Source: Oscillospiraceae bacterium (GTDB lineage Bacteria > Bacillota > Clostridia > Oscillospirales > Oscillospiraceae). Taken from it: DNA of 24,418 nt. Location of the stretch: contig JAISAA010000290.1 of NCBI GenBank assembly GCA_031266955.1, positions 1 to 24,418 of the forward strand. Direction: 5' to 3'. A model generated the notes under the pieces. The model had not been told where the DNA came from, ran no database searches, and saw nothing but the letters and a program-made list of their open reading frames with translations. The position numbers were made by a program, and so were the translations under genes. Each line of letters starts with the position of its first letter. The stretch's first letter is position 1. Positions 16,501 to 19,878 of this stretch are shown in pieces.

Positions 16501-17087
16501 TGGACGATCCGAAATACACGGCGGAGCAGAAGGCGGCGCTGTACAATGTTTTCCCGATGTATCAGATAATCCCTGTCAACGCGGACGTCGAGGATATTGA
16601 GGGGCTTAAAAAGGCGGGCGTGCGCGACTGGCTGCCGCTGCGGGCGAAGTGGGTTGAGCTCGGGGAGAACGGGGACGAGGACAGCGCGAAGAATTACAAG
16701 TACGCGCTGTGGCTGTATCGCGAGAGCGGTTACAAGGTGGCGACGCAGGAGGCTATTGGGAAGGCCGTCAATTCGAGCGCCTATCAAAGCAGCGACGCAT
16801 ATGCCAAGGCGGTTTACAAGGGGGCTGTACTGGAGAGCTACGGGCTTTGGAGCTTGTGGAACGAGTGGACGGATTACAAGCGAGGGCTGGCTAAGGCGAA
16901 TGGGAAAACGAGCATAAGCAGCGTGGCGGATATCAATACGGCATTGGGGTATTTTGAGAGGAAGCGGGGGAAGCTGACGGATACGGAGAAGAGGGTGCTG
17001 TTTGCGTTTTCTACGGGGACTAAGGCGAGTACGGCGAGCGTTGTAAGTTGGGGGAAGGAGGCGCTGGGGAGATTGAGGGTGGCTTAG
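7524..17087 (+). CDS. Giant phage polyvalent protein (MuF-C/BECR, metallopeptidase, LPD38-like)
   Basis: A 3187-residue protein. ATG 7524 is preferred, with GAGG at 7512-7515; an upstream in-frame start at 7488 would lie in the cassette. Order seen: Ala-rich N-terminus; Gly/Ala-rich hydrophobic region about 425-605; MuF-C-like domain about 706-870; Zn-metallopeptidase about 890-1020 with HEITH (His955, Glu956, His959) and a likely third ligand at Glu1005 or Glu1007; BECR/LPD-like domain about 1143-1290; helices; second LPD3-like domain about 1485-1650; coiled coil about 1724-1750; a helical part with MLTNPVTWTRNFTGN near 2120; LPD38-like hydrophobic region about 2310-2465; helical C-terminus. 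Polyvalent proteins of this kind enter the host with phage DNA and combine effector domains. It is probably an internal virion protein. Domain names come from memory of the families; only HEITH is certain from sequence. Confidence 0.72.
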   Translation: MTDTRNLAERLAAARAELAAKTAAAARARTPVPGVGLAGVASAVGAATNAARAVAGADVGAGAPFSVRARTLNQTSVPAGTAQTFPERLQAAEAEYRRKIAADTISGLDARVLVQQIVDESFAGQSTANTLKSEIFPQIDVMKSYSRSGVEQFAREAVTRATPLPGTVAALGGIVTGLYGAQEKKNAAEASKRAAAGMQARETNPVGYAQYLQANRLTERAAAVNAGAGQPVGADGNPPVTSGIAGGSPSAPTSAATMDRLVSEWEAAESHVRSLEQSAPASVPQQYRKLMGAAGTAEVSAARAEAEARHKELVDYAREHGFYDGTSFGEGVKYLAAKTYNGLKNALGGIGAFAWETSNDAQISTLARESAANPFSQTNAQILPDALARIDRQGEALDKQAARVEQRAQTIADKYDEQYMPGALRFAGSAAESVGGMAPTIALNLALPGAGGVPGLAAMGLSAAGNSAAQAYGEGASHNQAMVYGALSGLTEIGTELLGGAILKGAGALATRIGNAAPKTAAAMARFANYLDNGIGSVFPTGVRNLGGVVSEGLEEAVSAIADPFLRRITYDPNARVNWTDVGTDAALGAVVGAFLGGASKVKNNLITIVEQNYMTTKIMQKMNATEPTIPNYAAYAGLVDELTEQGLSKTNQVRLNNTLNKLTRRVEATFENGAELRPGAEGTAQGAAQGSTMYSAMYRNPAASVEAFYDFAISNRENPNELNKSFYTYETPEGSTVDLPFDAALHLKDSHNLTGAQVASLLGSVDDIRAWAKASDVNSNYDGTPLKIITEANGKHAGILLEALPNGRVFVRTAFFGTDNGLADWIRKSDPRALTSDSNVGEYFAGNRLSLGDMLSQFRSDVNTQNTENLQAQRGNISQTLDRLAAASGVKFNIVDNLQAPEGASESVRGSVINGYYDPVTREIYLNRGLDRTGRGVPRPYGDVDSAILTTAIHEITHDIQQKDAAFHAELADAVRGLMGAEAFDAALNALPSAYRTMNAETREAEVVANFLQETLGNEDAVNRMLAEQPGALRRVLNAIREWIANVISRLTQSAGDRDVAMRLRVLEVRFAEMMKGATTSGGSAATSFTEGGVDGGLTVGGGVMYSLSDADATENKRTVAAMEPVAALTGDEFRDEKGTLLEKVQSFFRRTGNIENPDIGTIEVSRNNIRDSLSHGYGSDKIAAFAAVPEVLRQGKIIGGEDNRGNSGFDSFIVAAPVTIKNTPFFEGVIVRRNIENGVQRYYVHEVWAENSEADARSQTLSTANDGNRRGASAPTLNSVLRELWNVKRENSGGGDVMYSAADSRYTQLYDSYPKERAEALSDSARGLFDDAWAGIANNEELTLDESRRLVDYALEQAEAFGRAMSEDIESTGTSGDAALSASDRLVSFYDGSNEDYGDKKAEAALRKAAVAHQAALSGLDAGEANADVEAGETTGAPAVAQARAEASPAPTDGGIMSDADMSARARRVLDMEPRKVKPRGAISENAAEELARSFGAMENEDDGRTALLPVKSVGKILRNRGFDISTIFRDIPELYETALPAWSEPETRREGHKEHSNIKAYHNYVNVFTDGGGEYYIRFTITEMNAKPHQTGENFIHGTAISDVGIYKKSNSLGESGVHLPGTSGEPLFTDTRLQQFFDSVNTQNEEISETADTTTPTETRAPNPRRGAPPPSEKGAEPVKKRTTPTERTARRKVKAKPKTETAKAPTAAQKAAARDKAVKRLEKENDRVAAENRRLRDTYSKAKGTDLKQETVQFTADRVLAEFGIKPGKSKTEVRRMFEDMRLYLRTHAKPSFEHFESMAYETAQYIVKRVSPMPNMRTATDVEIAEANAAMEMAYRELANDILGMFDAMTNGKLAKVTRAAENIDEATRRYNELVDTYGAYEPGETPARDVKVPKNTGHLGDDAFVRRGARNAAEAAVTADETVKLIEEEIVNGVFTDTSEAQKPLMEDARTRVTTDTLDAQIGRLDAIFDERSEKQKPLSSQELADFFELYKQLNTAGRHKDAVDVMAKLAMFGTWAGRSVSAWRILKALGPGGELSKLDSVLKRFNKFDGGDYELPDFIRDKILGNEEQGIPPLDMEDDDAVAAIEAEFIDWLAARKPATRREKFRKWRYVAMLTNPVTWTRNFTGNALMAALNGASKPLERAMQRVLLPKGERTATTQRATKETRAYAEKSYAEIADILRGDDPADISARVRAKRMQFKNGIARAMDELTDAAMNGVPQSEKSAIKKVLSLLSDSKFLKMYYTNALSNYITARGIDISDGSAKNTASLDAARQYAIDEALRLTYRQDNKFSKLYNKLTSAFLTGAGESGFSDELRMILLGGALPYAKVPSNILTTALNITPAGLIYDIGRIAHQSWDVRHGKSLPPNARALAISRLAQSVAGNTLLTALGIFGSLMGVIRIKLPDDDKGDSDYQSWRRGYSLEIFGMSIPLGWAAPLSVPLFVGAAATEAVQGKLSKLGGDDSLFGVVGTIAAGMADPLFEMSMVKGVNDLLRGIRYSENGGTLLLGLAASMAEAYYEQAWPSLGGRLASIFDAAQRRTTANPENEIPDGLERALLSMAYRIPGVRNMVLEPKVDVWGREIRSEDTALRILNNLLLPASISRIEEPAFDEELGRLYETFSYVERGSAALTDNIRAALARGNERLPKGVDAEQAAQLRNMVYPSAAPQTFTFEGESGHRLDDKDYTKLARATGKLKYELTNEFINSDVYEQLSDVERAEGLDKIYRYANSISRYEMFGDRVSTTKSDISAQVYAKISGLSVGEWVSVRSRLSADAPAGSTDEQKRAFKADKAEFLIGLGLNDEQTYFTAENISGFGVTTENLDMLIDNKVPPAEYFEMYAKYGNNYKPAADPELIRSELRLNGATAREYWNRAAISDLNLASRVTGKLNAIQEISGLALGDDKKIALASALGIGVNANDIQEALDVGISADDALRYAVMQDAYASISKALSPASPGSRITSVPRESAAKGNSSSLTAMMFAIDGLDDPKYTAEQKAALYNVFPMYQIIPVNADVEDIEGLKKAGVRDWLPLRAKWVELGENGDEDSAKNYKYALWLYRESGYKVATQEAIGKAVNSSAYQSSDAYAKAVYKGAVLESYGLWSLWNEWTDYKRGLAKANGKTSISSVADINTALGYFERKRGKLTDTEKRVLFAFSTGTKASTASVVSWGKEALGRLRVA
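7697..7747 (+). repeat. REP-like segment in frame within the giant gene (copy of 2172-2222)
   Basis: 45 of 51 bases match the intergenic segment 2172-2222, including GCGCCGTT, CCGTGCGCGC and CGCACGTTAAAT. Here it is translated as a linker around residues 58-75 (GAGAPFSVRARTLNQT). One copy being intergenic and the other coding argues that the unit is a DNA element, not a protein motif. Confidence 0.8.
8216..8282 (+). repeat. REP-like inverted pair with 26-base arms inside the giant gene
   Basis: The arm 8216-8241 and the reverse complement of 8257-8282 match at 24 of 26 positions, and each arm is itself a short palindrome (GGCGGAT...ATCCGCC). It is translated as a Gly/Pro/Ser linker near residues 231-253, with no stop codon and no frame break. 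Confidence 0.82.
10326..10350 (+). repeat. REP-like palindrome in frame, metallopeptidase region
   Basis: GGGCGCGGC at 10326-10334 pairs with GCCGCGCCC at 10337-10345, followed by CTACG as in the intergenic element at 2070-2093. It encodes a short turn (TGRGVPRPYG) about 15 residues before the HEITH helix, inside rather than between predicted domains. Confidence 0.72.
10770..10804 (+). repeat. Double palindrome in a linker of the giant gene
   Basis: GGCGGC/GCCGCC around TCC (10770-10784) is followed directly by CCTCCTTC/GAAGGAGG around ACA (10786-10804). It codes for the Gly/Ser linker between the metallopeptidase and the next domain, just before the GGVMYS motif. Confidence 0.68.
11835..11894 (+). 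repeat. REP-like segment sharing a core with the intergenic element
   Basis: The 19-base core at 11876-11894 (CGCCCCTACGGACGGGGGG) is identical to 2084-2102. It codes for the Ala/Pro-rich linker before the third effector-like domain (around residues 1438-1457). The upstream half, with GGGGGCG...CGCCC, is a weaker palindrome. Confidence 0.65.
12529..12561 (+). repeat. Double palindrome in a linker before the coiled coil
   Basis: GGCGC/GCGCC around GGA (12529-12541) is followed by CCCCCTTC/GAAGGGGG around TGA (12543-12561). The TGA is out of frame. It encodes RRGAPPPSEKGA, a proline-rich linker. The layout is parallel to the double palindrome at 10770-10804: a GC-rich hairpin, then a (C)CTTC/GAAG(G) hairpin. 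Confidence 0.68.
15416..15470 (+). repeat. Compound palindrome, copy A, in the giant gene
   Basis: TGAGCGCGGC/GCCGCGCTCA around TCC is followed after 10 bases by ATCCGTGCCGCGC...GCGCGGC. Forty-six of 55 positions match copy B at 16396-16450 without gaps. It is translated as RGSAALTDNIRAALARG. Confidence 0.75.
16396..16450 (+). repeat. Compound palindrome, copy B, in a different reading frame
   Basis: TGAGCCCGGC/GCCGGGCTCA around TTC, then CATCCGTGCCGCGC...GCGCGGC with a GAGA loop. Relative to copy A the reading frame is shifted by one base, so the peptide is SPASPGSRITSVPRESAA. The sixth stem base and its partner both differ from copy A yet still pair. Confidence 0.78.
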
Positions 17088-17185
17088 GCATTGAACTTTT
17101 TTACATTATTTTTTACATTGTTTGTTGTGGCTTTTTGTGGGTTTGGGTGGTGCTGAGGGGATAGTGCGGATACGCGAGGTAAAAG

Positions 17186-17222
17186 AAATCCCCTTGCAAC
17201 CGTAAGGCTTGCAAGGGGATTT
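17186..17222. terminator. Bidirectional terminator between the phage late operon and tRNA-Gly
   Basis: AAATCCCCTTGCAA at 17186-17199 pairs perfectly over 14 bp with 17209-17222, loop CCGTAAGGC. On the minus strand CTTTT follows, ending the tRNA transcript; on the + strand an ATTTT run closes the stem, so it may also end the late phage transcript. It lies 4 bases beyond the encoded CCA of the tRNA. Confidence 0.85.
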
Positions 17223-17226
17223 TGAT

Positions 17227-17300
17227 TGGAGCGGGTGATGGGAATCGGACCCACACGGCCAGCTTGGAAGGCTGGTGTTCTACCACTGAACTACACCCGC
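17227..17300 (-). tRNA. tRNA-Gly, anticodon TCC
   Basis: Read on the minus strand, the gene begins GCGGGTGTAGTTCAGTGGTA, has the anticodon loop CTTCCAA (anticodon TCC, glycine), a T arm with GGGTCCGATTCCCATC, an acceptor stem closing with CACCCGC, and an encoded TCCA end at 17230-17227. All four stems form. Its 3' end points at the prophage, the geometry expected if the phage integrated into this tRNA. Its promoter lies at 17351-17379. Confidence 0.95.
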
Positions 17301-17350
17301 GTATCCCGCCGCCGAATACGGCAACAGGCTCCCGATAACGTATTTGCGCT

Positions 17351-17379
17351 AATATATCACACCGCAGCGGCGCCGTCAA
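17351..17379 (-). promoter_or_regulatory. Promoter of tRNA-Gly
   Basis: On the minus strand, TTGACG (17374-17379) and TATATT (17351-17356) are separated by 17 bases; the tRNA begins about 50 bases downstream. The spacer is GC-rich. Confidence 0.8.
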
Positions 17380-17413
17380 GATAAATATTGCGAAAGCGCC
17401 GCCCGGCTTTTTC

Positions 17414-17442
17414 TTGCTTTTGCTATCGCAATGGGTTAAAAT
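17414..17442 (+). promoter_or_regulatory. Possible promoter of the GH39 gene
   Basis: TTGCTT (17414-17419) and TAAAAT (17437-17442) have a 17-base spacer and lie 38 bases before the start codon. The -35 is a partial match. It is divergent from the tRNA promoter. No catabolite-repression operator could be recognised with confidence. Confidence 0.5.
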
Positions 17443-17479
17443 GAGCCCGGTAAAAATTATATTACGGGAGGTTTTATTG

Positions 17480-18976
17480 ATGAAGCTTACATATGATATT
17501 GGCGCCGCCGGCCCGGAGGGGACGGTTTTTAACAACCACGCCGATTTCTGCGTCGGCACGGGGCGGATAGGGCTCGCGCTGCAACGGGAATATTTCGAGC
17601 AGCTGAAGCTTGTCCAAGAGCGCATCGGCTTCAAGTACATCCGGGGGCACGGGCTGTTCAACGAGGACATGGCGATCCTGCAGGTTCGCCGCGATTTTAC
17701 GGACCCCGGCGCCGAGCCCGTCGTCGAATACAACTTCACATATCTCGATCTCGTGTTCGACGGCTATTTGGAGCTCGGTATCCGCCCGTTTATCGAGCTC
17801 GGCTTTATGCCGAAGGCCATCGCCTCCGGCGAGCAGACCGTGTTTTACTGGCAGGGCAACGTCACGCCGCCGCGCGACTACAGCGACTGGACGGCGCTCG
17901 TCCAAGCAACGCTGCGCCACCTCCTCGCTCGTTACGGTGAGGACGAGGTTCTCACATGGCCCGTCGAGGTCTGGAACGAGCCGAACCTCGCGGGGTTCTG
18001 GAAGGACGCCGACCTCCCGGAATATCTCAAACTGTTCAAGGAAACGATCCTCGCCGTCAAGGAAGTTAACCCGCGCCTGCGCGTCGGCGGCCCGGCGATC
18101 TGCGGCGTGGACGATGAGAATTGGCTGCGCCGCTTCCTCGACTTTGTCAAGGCCGAAAAGCTGCCGCTCGATTTTATAACGCGTCATTTGTACTGCATCG
18201 GCAATCCGGAGCCGAGCGGACGCTACGGATACCCCATACTGCGCCCCCTCGCGGACGCCTGCGGCGAGACGGAGCGCAGCCGCGCGCTGATCGACGCTTA
18301 TCCCGAATTCCGCGGTATGGAGATGCACGTCACGGAGTTCAACACCAGCTACAGCCCGCGCACGCCGCTCCACGACACGAACCTCAACGCGGCGTACACG
18401 GCGTTCCTGCTGTCAAAGCTCGGCGACGACAACGCGAGCTACAGCTACTGGACGTTCGGCGACATTTTTGAGGAGCAGGGCGTTCCGTTTACGCCGTTCC
18501 ACGGCGGCTTCGGCCTCGTCGCGAACGGGTGTATCACAAAGCCGGTGTTTTACGCGTTTGAGTTTTTTAAGGCGCTCGGGCGGGATAAATGCGTATTCAG
18601 AAGCGACGAGGGCGTTATTACGGAACAAAACGGCGCATTTAGGGGCGTGTTTTGGAACTTAAAGCGGGAAGAGCTTGCGCTGGACTTGAAGCTTCCGCTG
18701 AAAAACGCGTCTGTAATTATAAAAATGGTGGATACTGTCGTCTGCAACCCGCTGAAGGTCTGGCACGATATGGGCGAGCCCGCGAACCCGTCCCCGGCGC
18801 AGACGTCTCTTCTGCGTGAAGCCGCAAGGCCGCAGATCACGTCGGCGCGGACGGAGGACGGCGCGCTTTCCCTGACGCTGATGTCCGACGCGCTCGTGTA
18901 TTTCGAGGCGCGCGAGGCGCCGATAGCTTCCGACTGGGGCTTTGATTACGACCGCGCGGATAAGGCGTGGGATTGA
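17480..18976 (+). CDS. GH39 family glycosidase, probable beta-xylosidase
   Basis: A 498-residue protein from ATG 17480, eight bases after GGGAGG (17466-17471). A (beta/alpha)8 barrel with WNEPNLAGFW, in which Glu167 is the expected acid/base, and MHVTEFNTSYS, in which Glu286 is the expected nucleophile; these match the GH39 pair near 160 and 277 in the well-known bacterial XynB enzymes. FKYIRGHGLFNEDM near residue 55 and TRHLYCIG near 235 are further family signatures. A small beta domain follows. Length is normal for GH39. There is no signal peptide, so it should act in the cytoplasm on imported xylo-oligosaccharides by a retaining mechanism. Xylosidase is the most common activity; other specificities exist in the family. 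No transporter gene is adjacent. Confidence 0.88.
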   Translation: MKLTYDIGAAGPEGTVFNNHADFCVGTGRIGLALQREYFEQLKLVQERIGFKYIRGHGLFNEDMAILQVRRDFTDPGAEPVVEYNFTYLDLVFDGYLELGIRPFIELGFMPKAIASGEQTVFYWQGNVTPPRDYSDWTALVQATLRHLLARYGEDEVLTWPVEVWNEPNLAGFWKDADLPEYLKLFKETILAVKEVNPRLRVGGPAICGVDDENWLRRFLDFVKAEKLPLDFITRHLYCIGNPEPSGRYGYPILRPLADACGETERSRALIDAYPEFRGMEMHVTEFNTSYSPRTPLHDTNLNAAYTAFLLSKLGDDNASYSYWTFGDIFEEQGVPFTPFHGGFGLVANGCITKPVFYAFEFFKALGRDKCVFRSDEGVITEQNGAFRGVFWNLKREELALDLKLPLKNASVIIKMVDTVVCNPLKVWHDMGEPANPSPAQTSLLREAARPQITSARTEDGALSLTLMSDALVYFEAREAPIASDWGFDYDRADKAWD

Positions 18977-19032
18977 AGCCGCAGCGCGACCAATGCTGCT
19001 ATAAACGCCCGTCAACCGGAGGCCGCGCAAGG

Positions 19033-19737
19033 ATGACGAACGTAAAAAAGGCATTTAGTGCGATACTGTCCGTTGTGATTGTTTTTCTGTTATTATTTTC
19101 TCTCTTCTTTTTCGCCTATTTTATGCCCGTTAAAAACGAGCATGACAAAATCGCGGAATTGCCCTCTCACAATTTGCGCCTTTTCATTGAGGAATATGCA
19201 GAAGCTCAGGACAGTGACATGACAAGAGCGGATATCTTAACGGCGCTGAATAACGATACCTTTGTCGGAAGCCGGGGGTACAGTTATTTATATGACGATG
19301 AACACAGCTTGTTTATGAAGCTGGGTACGGACACGCGTTTTTGGGACAGCAGCGGAAAGGCGACTTATTCTATTGGCGAATATGCCCGGTTCCGTATGTA
19401 TTACGCCGATCCCGGCGACCCTCTTAGACGCGCGCTGGGTCTGGGCCCGATATATTGCTGGGTCTATGAATTATCCGACAAAAAATCGAATATAGTCGGA
19501 ACGATCGCTGAGTCTCGTTATTGGTTTTTATATCAATACAGTCCTTTTGACGTGGAGGTATCCATTGTCTCCGCGTCATTGCAGTTGGCTTTCGCGCTTG
19601 CGATATATACCGTTCCCCTCATAGCCTGTCTTTTTTGGCGCAGTAAGAAGGTCATATTCTGCGCGATTGGCGTCTACGTTTTGATCGGTGTTGCAAATAC
19701 GGTGTATTATCTTGCCAACTATCCGTGGCTGTTCTGA
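19033..19737 (+). CDS. Membrane protein of unknown function
   Basis: A 234-residue protein; ATG 19033 follows GGAGG (19018-19022) at 10 bases. Residues about 10-32 are a strong membrane helix (FSAILSVVIVFLLLFSLFFF), residues about 33-170 are polar and probably extracytoplasmic, with a Tyr/Asp-rich stretch (GSRGYSYLYDDEHSLF), and two C-terminal helices lie near 178-200 and 207-228. I do not recognise the family. It sits 56 bases after the GH39 stop with no clear terminator between, so it may be read from the same transcript. Its sequence is visibly richer in A+T than the flanking genes, which may reflect recent acquisition. No enzyme motif is visible. Confidence 0.7.
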   Translation: MTNVKKAFSAILSVVIVFLLLFSLFFFAYFMPVKNEHDKIAELPSHNLRLFIEEYAEAQDSDMTRADILTALNNDTFVGSRGYSYLYDDEHSLFMKLGTDTRFWDSSGKATYSIGEYARFRMYYADPGDPLRRALGLGPIYCWVYELSDKKSNIVGTIAESRYWFLYQYSPFDVEVSIVSASLQLAFALAIYTVPLIACLFWRSKKVIFCAIGVYVLIGVANTVYYLANYPWLF

Positions 19738-19765
19738 AATCAGGGGGCGGCGCCGCAAAAAAATG

Positions 19766-19794
19766 TTTTCAATCCTCTAAATCAATGCTATAAT
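19766..19794 (+). promoter_or_regulatory. Extended -10 promoter of secA
   Basis: TATAAT at 19789-19794 is preceded by TG at the extended -10 position (TGCTATAAT) and, 17 bases upstream, by TTTTCA (19766-19771). Transcription would start near 19801, about 78 bases before the secA start. Confidence 0.75.
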
Positions 19795-19802
19795 AGCTTG
19801 TA

Positions 19803-19825
19803 AAGCGCGGCAAGGCCGCGCGCTT
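19803..19825 (+). other. Hairpin at the predicted 5' end of the secA mRNA
   Basis: GCGCGGC (19805-19811) pairs with GCCGCGC (19815-19821) around AAG, right at the predicted transcription start. No T-run follows, so it is not a terminator. It may simply protect the mRNA 5' end; no known leader class is recognised. Confidence 0.5.
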
Positions 19826-19878
19826 ACAAATTTGCGAATAAACCAAAACGGATTCGCGTATGCGAAAGGGCAATAACA

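Noticed and set aside
1..17087. Diversity-generating retroelement or CRISPR array near the fibre gene
   Set aside because: No reverse transcriptase, no template/variable repeat pair and no regularly spaced repeats are present; the repeats seen are palindromic elements and the toxin cassettes.
17097..17119. Tandem TTTTTTACATT copies after the giant gene as an attachment core
   Set aside because: The repeat is only 11 bases, of simple composition, and no partner copy outside the prophage can be seen here.
17474..18373. A 299-codon minus-strand frame opposite the GH39 gene
   Set aside because: The + strand protein has both catalytic glutamates and the family layout; the opposite frame is a by-product of GC-rich codon use.
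19747..19764. GC palindrome followed by A-run as a terminator after the membrane protein gene
   Set aside because: On the + strand the stem is followed by A residues, not T; on the minus strand the T-run precedes the stem, so neither strand makes an intrinsic terminator.
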